A stretch of 64,000 nt of DNA from Pantoea phytobeneficialis (GCF_009728735.1 NZ_CP024637.1:260119-324118), one strand, 5' to 3'. Positions 18,009 through 27,376 are shown, counted from the stretch's first letter. Notes: generated by a model from the sequence alone, not told the origin. Numbers and translations: made by a program.

Positions 18009-18024
18009 GCAATGGAGAAGCACT

Positions 18025-19179
18025 GTGAAACGTACCTTACCTGCAATCGGCTTATTTACCTTTATGGTTTTTATCGTCGGTCTTAATCTCAGGCCGGTGA
18101 TGGCCGCAATCGGGCCACTTTTTACCCGGATACAACAAGATATTCATCTCACGGCGACCCAGGTCAGCCTGCTCACCAGCTTACCGGTGATTATGATGGG
18201 CCTGGCGGCGTTGGCGGGACCCTTGCTGCTGCGGTGGCTGGGGGAGGTCAAAGGGATTGCCAGCGGATTAATTCTGCTGGTACTGGCCTGTCTGGCTCGC
18301 GGAGTCAGCCAGCAGGGGTTGATGTTAATTGCCAGTGCCTTGTTGGCCGGGATCGGTATTGGACTGATTCAGGCGCTGATGCCTGCACTGATTAAACGGC
18401 GCTTTACGCGCCATGCCGGTACGCTGATGGCGCTATTTACCACCGGGATTATGGCCGGTGCGGCACTGGCGGCCGCCAGTGCCGCACCGCTGGCCGCACG
18501 CTCGGGCTTAGCGTTGACGCTGGCGTTGCCGGCATTGCCAGCGTTACTGGCTTTGCTGCTCTGGCGTCAAATGCTGCGTTCTCACGAGCCCGTTGAGGTA
18601 CAACCCCGCGTCCAGGCGATCAATCCGCGACGTACCTGGCTGTTGCTGGTGTTCTTCGGTATCGGTACCGGTGCTTACACGCTGGTACTGGCATGGCTGC
18701 CCGCGTTTTATCAGCAACATGGCTGGAGCGCCCGACAAAGCGGTTTTCTGCTCGGCGCATTGACGCTGACGGAGGTGGTGGCTGGTTTTGTACTTTCCGC
18801 GCTGATCCATCGTTTTCCCGATCGTCGCCGTCCCCTGTTACTGGTACTGCTGCTTATCCTCGCTGGCCTGATCAGCCTGATGATGTTGGGCGGCGAACAG
18901 GCCTGGCTGCCCACGTTACTGCTGGGGTTAGGAATTGGCGCGTTGTTTCCCCTGTCGCTGATCGTCACTCTCGATCATGCCCGGACAGCGGAGCAGGCGG
19001 GTGCGCTGCTGTCGATGGTGCAGGGCGGAGGTTATCTGCTGGCGGCATTGATGCCGTTGATCGCCGGCATGGTACGTGATCATGCTGCCTCCTTTGATAG
19101 CGCCTGGGCGTTGATGAGTGTCGGGATCGTGCTGTTGATGGGGATGGCCCTGCGTCTGCGCCCTCAATTGATGACCTGA
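18025..19179 (+). CDS. MFS transporter, CynX/NimT family
   Basis: The 384-residue major facilitator has about 12 helices. The opening (IGLFTFMVFIVGLNLRPVMA, then GPLFTRIQQDIHLTATQVSL) matches CynX/NimT-type carriers, which handle cyanate, 2-nitroimidazole and other small compounds. I chose GTG 18025 because GGAG lies seven bases upstream and the family begins here; the open frame reaches back to 17767 but runs through the MarR gene and operator. It is controlled by the divergent MarR protein through the palindrome at 17981-18008. Efflux of a toxic compound is plausible. Confidence 0.8.
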   Translation: MKRTLPAIGLFTFMVFIVGLNLRPVMAAIGPLFTRIQQDIHLTATQVSLLTSLPVIMMGLAALAGPLLLRWLGEVKGIASGLILLVLACLARGVSQQGLMLIASALLAGIGIGLIQALMPALIKRRFTRHAGTLMALFTTGIMAGAALAAASAAPLAARSGLALTLALPALPALLALLLWRQMLRSHEPVEVQPRVQAINPRRTWLLLVFFGIGTGAYTLVLAWLPAFYQQHGWSARQSGFLLGALTLTEVVAGFVLSALIHRFPDRRRPLLLVLLLILAGLISLMMLGGEQAWLPTLLLGLGIGALFPLSLIVTLDHARTAEQAGALLSMVQGGGYLLAALMPLIAGMVRDHAASFDSAWALMSVGIVLLMGMALRLRPQLMT

Positions 19180-19251
19180 TGAAATAATTGTATCGCTGTA
19201 TATCATGATTTATAACGCATACCACTTGACCTACAACACAAGGAAAAATGC

Positions 19252-19758
19252 ATGAACCTGTTTATGTTTTATGTTGGTGGTAATGCCGGGAAATCGAATA
19301 TTGAAGTCCATGATATTCAATTTGTTGCGGCTGACCAGCCGCAGGATGCCTGGCCTGCGTTACGTGAAGCCTGGTTTGGTGACGCGGATAAAATTCATAT
19401 CGATGGCTACGCACGTATTACCTGGGCGGATGGCTATCGCGTGTCGCTGTCGCCAGAACCGGCAACCGGTGGCGAGCACTTGTTCTTTGTGAATGCCGGT
19501 GCCTACCATCCTTCAACCCTGGCGGAACTGCATGCCTTTGACTTGTTTGTAGCGCAGGATGCCGCGCAAGCAAAAGCCAGCGCGCTGGAGCGGTTGCTGA
19601 AAGGGGCAGATCAGCAACACAAGGACAATCTGAAAGAGGTGGATGATTGTCTGCTGCTGGATAAGATAGGGAACTTATATGTGCACCTGACCCCGGATGC
19701 AAACGGCCAGCCGTTTCAGCCAGAGTGGCAGGGATATCAGCCGATAGGTGTTGAGTAA
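19252..19758 (+). CDS. DUF1543 protein
   Basis: The 168-residue soluble protein has the DUF1543 layout: MFYVGGNAGKSNIEVHDIQF at the start, then AWPALREAWFGDADKIHID and a central HLFFVNAGAY. The function of the family is unknown. It has AAGGA before the ATG. It sits between an MFS gene and a Nudix hydrolase without an obvious operon link. Confidence 0.75.
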   Translation: MNLFMFYVGGNAGKSNIEVHDIQFVAADQPQDAWPALREAWFGDADKIHIDGYARITWADGYRVSLSPEPATGGEHLFFVNAGAYHPSTLAELHAFDLFVAQDAAQAKASALERLLKGADQQHKDNLKEVDDCLLLDKIGNLYVHLTPDANGQPFQPEWQGYQPIGVE

Positions 19759-19772
19759 TCGTTATTTGTCCG

Positions 19773-19798
19773 TTGCGGCGCGATAAAGCGCGCCGCAA
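19773..19798. repeat. REP-like palindrome, copy 4 (divergent)
   Basis: gttgcggcgcgataaagcgc then gccgcaa: same stem as the other copies, with a changed loop. It follows the DUF1543 gene. Confidence 0.65.
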
Positions 19799-19822
19799 TG
19801 TATGAACATAAAGGTGATGTGT

Positions 19823-20242
19823 ATGTCTCCCAAAATTGGTGTGGGTGTTCTGATTTTCCGTCACGGGAAATTGTTGCTGGGGCGGCGCAAAGGTAGCCAC
19901 GGTGCGGGCGACTGGTCAGCGCCTGGCGGTCACCTGGAGTTTGGTGAAACGCCGGAGGCGTGCGCGCGGCGGGAAACGCTGGAAGAAACCGGGTTACAGC
20001 TGCACAGCCTGCAAAATGGCGCTTTTGTCAGCGATGTGTTCCCGGAAGTCCAAAAGCATTACATCACGCTGTTTATGGTGGCGCTGCATGCGGAGGGGGA
20101 GCCACAGTGTCTCGAACCTGAGAAATGCGAAGGCTGGCAGTGGTTTGCGCCGGAAGCCTTGCCGGAACCGCTGTTCGCTCCGCTCCGCACGTTGATTGCG
20201 CGCGATGGGCTGGCGGCGTTACAGCCGGAGCATCATCACTGA
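19823..20242 (+). CDS. Nudix hydrolase
   Basis: The 139-residue protein has a complete Nudix box, GGHLEFGETPEACARRETLE followed by ETGL (consensus GX5EX7REUXEEXGU), which binds Mg2+ and hydrolyses nucleoside diphosphate-linked compounds. The sequence before it (VGVLIFRHGKLLLGRRKGSH) and WSAPGG resemble NUDT15-type and 8-oxo-dGTP/dCTP pyrophosphohydrolases. ATG 19823 has AAGG eight bases upstream; in-frame ATGs at 19802 and 19817 are less well placed. The last 24 bp overlap the convergent acetyltransferase gene. Confidence 0.88.
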   Translation: MSPKIGVGVLIFRHGKLLLGRRKGSHGAGDWSAPGGHLEFGETPEACARRETLEETGLQLHSLQNGAFVSDVFPEVQKHYITLFMVALHAEGEPQCLEPEKCEGWQWFAPEALPEPLFAPLRTLIARDGLAALQPEHHH

Positions 20243-20680
20243 AACCCGGTCACCATCCACTTCGCGCTGTTCCACGTCCTGCCAGCCGAAGCGCTGGTAA
20301 AGCGCCTGTTGGTCCGGGGTATACAGCCACAGCGCGGAGATATTCCGCGCGCGGGCTTCCGTAATCATCCGGCTGATTAGCGCGCTGCCGACCCCTTTGC
20401 CGCGATGTTCAGGGGCGGTAATCACTTCACCCAACCAGAACTCACGCTCGACAACATCGGTTAACTCATGCTGGATCAGGCTGGCGGATGCCATCAAAGC
20501 GCCATCGGCTGCGGTTGCCACCAGTGTCAGGGTCTTGACCGAGGGCAGATTGCGTGCCTGCAAACGCGCCTCGATCTGCCCCGGATTGTTCCAGTTGGGA
20601 TACGCCGCCCATTCGCGAAATAACAGTTGCGTTAGCGGCGTGATAAGGGCGGGCTGCTGTTGCAGCGAGCTGATTTGCAT
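20219..20680 (-). CDS. GNAT-family N-acetyltransferase
   Basis: The 153-residue acetyl-CoA-dependent acyltransferase has GNAT motif A as VITAPEHRGKGVGSALISRM (the R-x-x-G-x-G pyrophosphate loop). Motif B is LYTPDQQALYQRFGWQDVE. A substrate cannot be assigned. It converges on and overlaps the Nudix gene by 24 bp. Confidence 0.85.
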   Translation of the reverse strand: MQISSLQQQPALITPLTQLLFREWAAYPNWNNPGQIEARLQARNLPSVKTLTLVATAADGALMASASLIQHELTDVVEREFWLGEVITAPEHRGKGVGSALISRMITEARARNISALWLYTPDQQALYQRFGWQDVEQREVDGDRVSVMMLRL

Positions 20681-20718
20681 GGCGTTTCCTTAGATGTTTT
20701 CTCCCGGAGAGAGACAGT

Positions 20719-21141
20719 CTAACGATAAAGCTTCAGATTTCCCGTCAGCCGGGTAATTTTTTTCTTTGGTCCGATCAAGCCGATCGCCACCAGCTCGATA
20801 TGATCGCTGTGCGCTGAAGCAATGCGTTCACCATATTCATCATAGGTTTTGCAGGACTGCGCCAGGGCGCTGAACGGCATGGTGAAAATCTCCGCATCAT
20901 TGGCACAGTTTTGCTGCAATTCGCGCAAATAATTCCCCTGCGCCAGTAACACCGGCAAAGGCGCATATATCACCCCCGGATAGTATTCACCGTCCTGGCT
21001 GTGCATATCCGGCCCTACCAGATTATCAATCCATTTGCCAAAGCTGATGCCAATCACGCTGGCAGCATTCATCGCCAGCCCGACGGGCAATTGCTGGTCA
21101 ATCACCAGGGTACAACGGTGCACATTGGCGTCAAATTTCAT
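20719..21141 (-). CDS. DUF2000 protein
   Basis: The 140-residue protein matches the DUF2000 pattern: CTLVIDQQLPVGLAMNAASV, then ISFGKWIDNLVGPDM, and YAPLPVLLAQ. Structures of the family have a peptidyl-tRNA hydrolase-II-like fold, but the function is unknown. It is divergent from an Lrp/AsnC-type regulator 137 bp away, an arrangement that suggests the regulator controls it. Confidence 0.75.
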   Translation of the reverse strand: MKFDANVHRCTLVIDQQLPVGLAMNAASVIGISFGKWIDNLVGPDMHSQDGEYYPGVIYAPLPVLLAQGNYLRELQQNCANDAEIFTMPFSALAQSCKTYDEYGERIASAHSDHIELVAIGLIGPKKKITRLTGNLKLYR

Positions 21142-21219
21142 ACTTTTCTCCTGCGGTTGCTGTGGCAGATATTGTGCGCGACGCGCAGAGAAAAGTGCTT
21201 GCTGTTTAGCAGACTATTT

Positions 21220-21232
21220 CCTTAAGTTAAGG
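21220..21232. promoter_or_regulatory. Palindrome between DUF2000 and Lrp-type genes
   Basis: ccttaa-g-ttaagg is a perfect inverted repeat in the divergent intergenic region, 46 bp before the Lrp-type start. A likely site for the adjacent regulator. Confidence 0.45.
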
Positions 21233-21278
21233 CAGAATTAACCCTAATGCGATATTTAAAAGAAAGGATATTCCCGCA

Positions 21279-21755
21279 ATGAGTTTGACCAGGACAGATA
21301 TCAAAATTCTTACGCAGTTGCAGCAGGATGCACGCATCACCAATCAGAACCTCGCCGATGCGATTGGCCTGTCGCCTTCGCCTTGCTGGCGCAAAGTCCG
21401 CAAGCTGGAAGAAGATGACGTGATTCAGGGGTATCGCGCGGTGCTGAACCGCAAGAAGATCGGCCTCAATATGATGGTGTTTGTGCGTGTCACTATCGAC
21501 AGCCATAGCGAGGCAGAAGCGCGGAAGTTTGAGGCGGAAGTTGCTGCGCTGGAGAACGTGGTTGCCTGCTATAGCATTGGCGGCGATGCCGATTTCTTGT
21601 TGCAGGTAGTGGCGGCAGATATGGATCGCTATGCCGATTTTGCTATGTCGGTAATTCGCCGCTTGCCGGGCATTAAAGAGATGCAAAGCATGTTTGTGCT
21701 GAAAGAAATCAAAGCCCAATCCGTCTGGCCGATTCAGGCCACAGACCACAGTTAG
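21279..21755 (+). CDS. Lrp/AsnC-family regulator
   Basis: The 158-residue protein has an N-terminal HTH (DIKILTQLQQDARITNQNLA, then GLSPSPCWRKVRKLEEDDVI) and a C-terminal RAM ligand/oligomerisation domain (VVACYSIGGDADFLLQVVA). It is a local regulator of the AsnC type rather than global Lrp. The divergent DUF2000 gene is its most likely target. Confidence 0.88.
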   Translation: MSLTRTDIKILTQLQQDARITNQNLADAIGLSPSPCWRKVRKLEEDDVIQGYRAVLNRKKIGLNMMVFVRVTIDSHSEAEARKFEAEVAALENVVACYSIGGDADFLLQVVAADMDRYADFAMSVIRRLPGIKEMQSMFVLKEIKAQSVWPIQATDHS

Positions 21756-21837
21756 CTTTTGTGTTACAACTTTTGCGCAAAGCACTCACAGAATGTCAAA
21801 GGTTGATGTATAGTCCGCTTCTTTTTTCGGAGGAACC

Positions 21838-22710
21838 ATGCTGACCAACTCATCCACCCGCCTTAATAAATACATCAGCGAGAGCGGTATTTGCTCACGC
21901 CGTGATGCCGATCGTTATATCGAACAGGGCAATGTTTTTATCAACGGTAAACGCGCCAGCGTGGGTGCGCAGGTGTTTGCTGGTGATGAAGTTAAAGTGA
22001 ATGGTCAGCTGATTGAACCGCGTGACGCAGAAGATTTGGTGTTGATTGCGTTGAACAAGCCGGTGGGCATCATTACCACGATGGAAGAGGGCGAGCGCGA
22101 TAACATCAGCGACTTCGTCAACCATAGCAAACGCGTGTTTCCGATTGGCCGACTGGATAAAGACTCCCAGGGGCTGATTTTCCTGACTAATCATGGCGAT
22201 CTGGTGAACAAAATCCTGCGTGCCGGGAATAACCACGAGAAAGAGTACGTCGTGACGGTGGATAAACCGATCACCGATGAGTTTATTAGTGGCATGGGGG
22301 CCGGTGTCCCCATGCTCGGCACCGTGACCAAGAAATGCAAGGTGAAGAAAGAGTCGACCTTTGTGTTTCGTATCACGCTGGTCCAGGGGCTTAATCGGCA
22401 GATTCGCCGCATGACCAAACATTTTGGTTATGAAGTCACTAAGCTGGAACGTACCCGCATCATGAACGTCAATCTGAAGGGAATACCTTTGGGGGAATGG
22501 CGTGATTTAACGGACGATGAGTTAATTGAACTGTTTAAGTTGATCGAGGATTCCTCTTCGGAAGACAAATCGACGCAAAAAGCGCAGGCGAAAAAGAGCA
22601 GTGCGAAAAAACCAGCTGCCAGCGGGCCAAAGAACGGTGAAAAACCGGGCAGCAATCCTGGTGCGCGCAAACGCTTTACCCAACCCGGTCGTAAAAAGAA
22701 AGGTCGTTAA
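21838..22710 (+). CDS. rluF: 23S rRNA pseudouridine(2604) synthase RluF
   Basis: The 290-residue protein has an N-terminal S4 RNA-binding domain ([20 protein letters not shown]) and an RsuA-type synthase domain. The catalytic Asp is in [20 protein letters not shown], and the second conserved stretch is [17 protein letters not shown]. Its basic low-complexity tail ([11 protein letters not shown]...RKKKGR) is typical of RluF. It modifies U2604 of 23S rRNA. The SD is CGGAGG. A hairpin terminator follows. Confidence 0.92.
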   Translation: MLTNSSTRLNKYISESGICSRRDADRYIEQGNVFINGKRASVGAQVFAGDEVKVNGQLIEPRDAEDLVLIALNKPVGIITTMEEGERDNISDFVNHSKRVFPIGRLDKDSQGLIFLTNHGDLVNKILRAGNNHEKEYVVTVDKPITDEFISGMGAGVPMLGTVTKKCKVKKESTFVFRITLVQGLNRQIRRMTKHFGYEVTKLERTRIMNVNLKGIPLGEWRDLTDDELIELFKLIEDSSSEDKSTQKAQAKKSSAKKPAASGPKNGEKPGSNPGARKRFTQPGRKKKGR

Positions 22711-22718
22711 TTGGGCTG

Positions 22719-22742
22719 AAAATACCCGGCGACGGGTATTTC
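22719..22742 (+). terminator. rluF terminator
   Basis: Stem aaatacccg / cgggtattt around gcga, followed by ctaatt, 9 bp after the rluF stop codon. A second, weaker hairpin (tgacat / atgtca) with six T follows at 22778-22806. Confidence 0.75.
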
Positions 22743-22938
22743 TAATTATTACTGGCACATCCAGCATTGAAATACATTGACATGATTTAACAATGTCAGT
22801 TTTTTAATGCTTCTTAAACGCCGCGCTATTACTAATCCTATTTTTCATCAAACAACTTTACTCGCGAAGAATTTATTTTATAACTATCTTACTGACATTT
22901 TTAATTCCACCGAACTCGTTTCGTGTTTAGGAGGATTG

Positions 22939-24090
22939 ATGAATATTGTAGTCAGTAGCGACGGCTACCCAGAGAAAAGGAACATAATGGTTGATCCTGA
23001 AAACAATTATGTAAACCTAAAGAAGAAAAACATCTATCTCTATATCAATACCCTGCGACAGAAAGTTTTTAAAAAGAATAAGATATTCATCTTTCAGCCT
23101 TTCCCCGGCATGATTTCTGATAATGGGGATATTATTCATCTTTTTAATGAAGTGGCTCGTACATCCTCCCGATGGGTATCGACATTCGAGACTGAAATCC
23201 CGCGCGTATTACCGGTTGCAGGCATCGCGAAAACCCAAAACCCGGAACTCCATGCCTTAATGCGTTTGGCCGCGCGCAAGGAATGTGTTCGTCTGATCGC
23301 CATTTCTGAAGCTACTCACCGTATTCAACTCAAGCTGTTGGATGCTTTCCCTACGCTGAAAGACAGTATCGCCGCTAAGCTGTGCGTTATGCATCCTCCA
23401 CAGCCCCTGTTGACCGACAAAGTGCGCAAAGCCACAGATACGCTGATCACCTTTAGTTTTATTGGAAATGAGTTTTATCGCAAAGGTGGGGCGGAAGTGG
23501 TGATGGCATTTACTGAGTTAGCCAATGAGGGGTTGATTGATCCACAAAAAATAAAGGTGAATCTTATTGGTGACCTCGGGCGACGACATAATATTGCTCA
23601 TCACCATTATCAGGATAATGATAGTTTCCATCATCAAATCGAGGATCTGATCAATAAGTGGTCCTTTTTCCATCATGCTTCTTCTCTACCCAATACATCC
23701 GTAATTGAATTGCTCAAACAGACCGATGTCGGGCTGCTGCCTACCTGGCAGGATACCTATGGTTTTTCTGTACTGGAAATGCAGGCCTGTGGCTGTCCGG
23801 TGATCACCACCAATGTCAGGGCGCTGCCGGAAATTAATCCTTCTTATGCCGGTTGGCTTATTGAGCACAAACTCAATGATATGTTTGAGTTTACGGTTGA
23901 TTCTGACCAGACGAAGCAAAAAATCAGGAATACCATTATCAGCCAGCTGAAAGGGTATATTACCGATGTGGTGCATGATCCGGGCAGTATTAACCGCCGT
24001 TCCGAGCAGGCATTAACGAGGATCCGCCGGGAGCATGATCCTCGCTGTTTTCAGGAAAGGTTAAAGGATATCTATTTATCAGTGGGTTAG
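22939..24090 (+). CDS. GT4-type glycosyltransferase
   Basis: The 383-residue protein has a GT-B fold pattern. The C-terminal donor-binding half carries FIGNEFYRKGGAEVVMAF, ELLKQTDVGLLPTWQDTYGF and LEMQACGCPVITTNVRALPE, which contains the second Glu of the E-x7-E motif (the first position is Asp). There is no signal or membrane segment. I chose ATG 22939 because a near-perfect SD (TAGGAGGA) precedes it; the open frame reaches back to 22807 through very AT-rich DNA without family resemblance. The early part of the gene is also AT-rich compared with its neighbours, hinting at horizontal transfer. It stands alone, so its acceptor is unknown. The last 4 bp overlap the convergent reductase gene. 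Confidence 0.78.
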   Translation: MNIVVSSDGYPEKRNIMVDPENNYVNLKKKNIYLYINTLRQKVFKKNKIFIFQPFPGMISDNGDIIHLFNEVARTSSRWVSTFETEIPRVLPVAGIAKTQNPELHALMRLAARKECVRLIAISEATHRIQLKLLDAFPTLKDSIAAKLCVMHPPQPLLTDKVRKATDTLITFSFIGNEFYRKGGAEVVMAFTELANEGLIDPQKIKVNLIGDLGRRHNIAHHHYQDNDSFHHQIEDLINKWSFFHHASSLPNTSVIELLKQTDVGLLPTWQDTYGFSVLEMQACGCPVITTNVRALPEINPSYAGWLIEHKLNDMFEFTVDSDQTKQKIRNTIISQLKGYITDVVHDPGSINRRSEQALTRIRREHDPRCFQERLKDIYLSVG

Positions 24091-24956
24091 TCTGAGTTGT
24101 TACTTAATCCCTCCAGTCGCAAAACAATCTCTTTGGACAAGTTGAGCGCCGAACTGGCCAGATTTTGTTGCAGATGTGCTGGCGAAGAGGTGCCTGGAAT
24201 CAACAAAATATTGGGTGAGCGTTGCAATAACCACGCCAGCGCAACTTGTAATGGTGTGGCATTCAGCTCATTTGCTACGGCGCTCAGCTGCTCCGACTGC
24301 AATGGGGAAAAACCGCCAAGCGGGAAGAAAGGAACATAGGGGATGCCCTGATGAGCCAGTTGGTCAATCAGGGCATCGTCCTGTCGGTTAGCAAGATTGT
24401 AGAGATTCTGCACACAGGCGATAGGGCTGATGGCCTGGGCGTCTGCCACCTGTTTTGGTGTGACGTTGCTCAAACCGATGTGCCGGATCAGGCCGCGCTC
24501 TTTCAGTTTAACCAGCGTTGCCAATTGCGTCTCCAGTGAGCCTTCCGCCGGACCGTGGACATCAAACATGGCACGTAGATTCACCACATCGATCACCTCA
24601 AGCCCCAGATTGCGCAGGTTATCTTCCACCGCCGTCGTTAGCTCAGCGGGGGAAAACGCGGGTAGCCAGCCCCCTTGCTGGTCACGGCGCGCGCCAACTT
24701 TGGTGACAATCACCAGATCCTCTGAGTACGGATGCAGCGCTTTTTTAATCAGCTGATTGGTCACATGGGGGCCATAGAAATCACTGGTATCGATATGATT
24801 GACGCCAGCGGCGATGGCATCGCGCAGCACCTGTACGGCGCGTGCTTCATCTTTTGGCGGGCCAAATACCCCCGGCCCGGCAAGCTGCATGGCACCATAA
24901 CCCAGACGGTTAACACGACGATGGCCAAGGGAATACGTCATTTCAGGATGAGACAT
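24087..24956 (-). CDS. Aldo/keto reductase
   Basis: The 289-residue NADPH-dependent reductase has a TIM-barrel. The catalytic Asp and Tyr are in NHIDTSDFYGPHVTNQL, the Lys is in VIVTKVG, and the cofactor region is LLIPGTSSPAHLQQNL. The family His appears to be replaced (VNLRAMFD). The start at 24956 has a strong SD (AAGGAGG). It is divergent from a LysR-type regulator, which probably controls it. Confidence 0.85.
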   Translation of the reverse strand: MSHPEMTYSLGHRRVNRLGYGAMQLAGPGVFGPPKDEARAVQVLRDAIAAGVNHIDTSDFYGPHVTNQLIKKALHPYSEDLVIVTKVGARRDQQGGWLPAFSPAELTTAVEDNLRNLGLEVIDVVNLRAMFDVHGPAEGSLETQLATLVKLKERGLIRHIGLSNVTPKQVADAQAISPIACVQNLYNLANRQDDALIDQLAHQGIPYVPFFPLGGFSPLQSEQLSAVANELNATPLQVALAWLLQRSPNILLIPGTSSPAHLQQNLASSALNLSKEIVLRLEGLSNNSD

Positions 24957-25052
24957 GGGAACCTCCTTCTTAGGCTGTCTGATGATTGTAATGACGTATT
25001 GGCTGTGCAACTATCCGCTGAAATCAGGACACAGTGTACGGAGTGACGCACA

Positions 25053-25961
25053 ATGTCATTAGATATTGCTTTGCTGCATGCGGTGGTGGCGGTGGCAAAA
25101 GCAGGCGGTTTTCGTGAAGCGGCTCGCATGACGGGTAGCAATCCTTCCCGTCTCAGTGATGCCGTACGTCGCGCTGAACAACAACTGGGTGTGCGGCTGT
25201 TCAACCGCACCACGCGCACCGTGGCGCTAACCGAAGCGGGCAGGGCATTGATGCTGCGCCTGCTACCCGCAATGAATGAAGTGGATGCTGCGCTTGATGC
25301 GCTTAATCGTTTTCGCGATACACCGGGCGGCACCTTGCGCCTGAACGTCCCCGTCAGCGCCGCGCGTCTGGTGCTGCCCGCAATCATCCCAGGATTCCTG
25401 GCGCGCTATCCCGATATTCAGTTGGAGGTGGTGGCCGAAAGCAATGTTCAGGACATCTTTCGCGACGGTTGCGATGCGGGCATCCGCTATGACGATCATC
25501 TGGAGCAGGACATGGTCGCGCTCCCCATTGGCCCACGTATCCAGCGTTTCGCGGCAGCGGCGGCACCGGGATATCTGGCGCAATATGGCATACCGCAACA
25601 TCCACGCGAGCTGATGCAGCATCGTTGCCTGCTGGGGCGCTATGCCACCGGGGTGATGGCTGAATGGGAATTTGCCCGTGCGGATGAAACCGTGCGGCTT
25701 CAGCCGAAAGGGCCGTTAACCTGTAGCATCGGGGCGGCGATGGATTTAACGGTGCAAGCGGCGATTGCCGGTACCGGGATTGTTTATCTGTTTGAAGATT
25801 GGCTGCGACCGGCTCTGGTGAACGGGCAGCTCCAGGCGATACTCACGGAGTGGTGGCTGAGTTTTTCCGGCTTGTGGCTCTACTACAACGATCGTCGTTT
25901 AATTCCGGCACCGCTCCAGGCCTTTATCGATTATGTCCGTGAGTTGAATACAGCCAGATGA
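25053..25961 (+). CDS. LysR-family regulator
   Basis: The 302-residue protein has an N-terminal wHTH (VVAVAKAGGFREAARMTGSN, then PSRLSDAVRRAEQQLGVRLF) and the LysR linker RTTRTVALTEAG. The C-terminal part is a periplasmic-binding-protein-like inducer domain. It is of the type that sits divergent to reductases; the aldo/keto reductase gene starts 96 bp away on the other strand and is the likely target. Confidence 0.88.
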   Translation: MSLDIALLHAVVAVAKAGGFREAARMTGSNPSRLSDAVRRAEQQLGVRLFNRTTRTVALTEAGRALMLRLLPAMNEVDAALDALNRFRDTPGGTLRLNVPVSAARLVLPAIIPGFLARYPDIQLEVVAESNVQDIFRDGCDAGIRYDDHLEQDMVALPIGPRIQRFAAAAAPGYLAQYGIPQHPRELMQHRCLLGRYATGVMAEWEFARADETVRLQPKGPLTCSIGAAMDLTVQAAIAGTGIVYLFEDWLRPALVNGQLQAILTEWWLSFSGLWLYYNDRRLIPAPLQAFIDYVRELNTAR

Positions 25962-26058
25962 AATTGCTATTCCTGAACTTTTCCCCGGCGTGATATACCA
26001 GGCAGGTGCTATGTATTGAAATAACAGTTAAACAGGGATCATCGTTGGAGGTTTTTTC

Positions 26059-27243
26059 ATGCAGTCTTCTTTTCCCCTCGTTTCGCGCGCCACTATCAGC
26101 CAGATTTCACCCTCGCTTATCCGCGAAATTGCCAATGAAGGGATGGATCGTCCCGATATGCTCGCCTTCTGGTTTGGCGAGTCGGACAAACCGACACCAC
26201 AATATATCACCGACGCCGCAATCACCTCGCTACAACAGGGGGAAACGCGGTATATCCAGAACCTTGGGCGGCCTTATTTGCGCCAGGCGTTGTCAGATTA
26301 CCTCGGCCAGTTACATGGACGCCCCATCGGTAGCGAACAACTGGCGATCACCAGCGCGGGTATCAACGGGCTGATGCTGGTGGCGCAAACGGTGCTGTCA
26401 CCGGGAGATAAGGTGGTGGCGATCACCCCAGTGTGGCCAAATGTGGTGGAGATCCCGCAGATCCTCGGCGCAACCGTGGATCGTGTCGCGCTGACGGTGA
26501 AGGAGGGGGCGTGGGCGCTGGATATGGATCAATTGCTGAGTGCGTTGCGTCCTGATGTACGGATGTTGATCATCAACTCGCCGGGTAACCCGACGGGCTG
26601 GACGATCACCAACGAAGAAGTACAAACCATCCTCTCGCACTGCCGCAAACACGGCATCTGGATCCTCAGTGATGATGCTTATCAACGGCTGATCTATGCC
26701 AGCGATCGTCACTATGCACCGTCGTTCCTTGATTACGCCACACCGGACGATCGCCTGATTTCGGTGAATACCTTCTCCAAAGCCTGGCTGATGACCGGAT
26801 TTCGTGTGGGCTGGGTGGTCGCGCCACCATTGATTATCGAAGCGTTGGGCAAGTTGATTGAGTTCAACACCAGTTGCCTGTTTGAACCCTGCCAGCGCGC
26901 GGCGCAAGCGGCGTTGTTGAGCGGTGAAAGCGGCATTATCAGTTTGCGTGCCGAGCTGGCGCACAGCTATCAATTTTTGGTCAATGGACTGCGAGAATTG
27001 CCGGGCGTGACGGTGCCAGAAAGCGGCGGGGGGATGTATGCGTTCTTCCGAATTGAGGGCTTCGCGGATACCACCCTGCTGACCAAACGACTGGTACGGG
27101 AAAGCTCACTCGGCCTGGCACCCGGTGCGGCATTTGGTCCGGAAGGCAATGGTTGGGTTCGCTGGTGCCATGCGGTGTCCTCCACCGATAAGTTGCAGCA
27201 GGGCCTGGCGCGTCTGGGTGAGTTTTTAGCGCGTAATCGTTAA
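26059..27243 (+). CDS. Class I/II PLP-dependent aminotransferase
   Basis: The 394-residue fold-type I aminotransferase has the PLP lysine in SVNTFSKAWLMTGFRVGWVV. The cofactor-binding Asn and Asp/Tyr are in IINSPGNPTGW and ILSDDAYQRLIY, and the C-terminal carboxylate-binding Arg is in NGWVRWCHA. It resembles aspartate/aromatic aminotransferases of subgroup I-gamma. The start has a strong SD (TTGGAGGT). It is a single gene, and its amino donor is not known. Confidence 0.85.
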   Translation: MQSSFPLVSRATISQISPSLIREIANEGMDRPDMLAFWFGESDKPTPQYITDAAITSLQQGETRYIQNLGRPYLRQALSDYLGQLHGRPIGSEQLAITSAGINGLMLVAQTVLSPGDKVVAITPVWPNVVEIPQILGATVDRVALTVKEGAWALDMDQLLSALRPDVRMLIINSPGNPTGWTITNEEVQTILSHCRKHGIWILSDDAYQRLIYASDRHYAPSFLDYATPDDRLISVNTFSKAWLMTGFRVGWVVAPPLIIEALGKLIEFNTSCLFEPCQRAAQAALLSGESGIISLRAELAHSYQFLVNGLRELPGVTVPESGGGMYAFFRIEGFADTTLLTKRLVRESSLGLAPGAAFGPEGNGWVRWCHAVSSTDKLQQGLARLGEFLARNR

Positions 27244-27255
27244 TGGCTTCCATTC

Positions 27256-27315
27256 GTAGCGGCGCGATTTATCGCGCGGGTTTTGGCTACGGCGGTAAAA
27301 AGGCGCGATAAATCG
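27256..27315. repeat. REP-like palindrome, copy 5 (inverted pair)
   Basis: gtagcggcgcgatttatcgc followed, after about 28 bp, by an inverted, decayed second copy (ggcgcgataaatcg). It lies just after the aminotransferase gene. Confidence 0.75.
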
Positions 27316-27321
27316 TATAGA

Positions 27322-27361
27322 TAAAAAAAAGCCGATAACCGTTGCCAGTTATCGGCTTTTT
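27322..27361. terminator. Bidirectional intrinsic terminator
   Basis: Stem gccgataac / gttatcggc flanked by eight A on the left and five T on the right. It can end transcription of both the aminotransferase gene and the convergent ddc operon. Confidence 0.9.
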
Positions 27362-27376
27362 CGCTTTACGCAAACA

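Noticed and set aside
17767..18024. N-terminal extension of the CynX-type carrier
   Set aside because: It would run through the MarR gene and the palindromic operator; GTG 18025 has the correct SD and family start.
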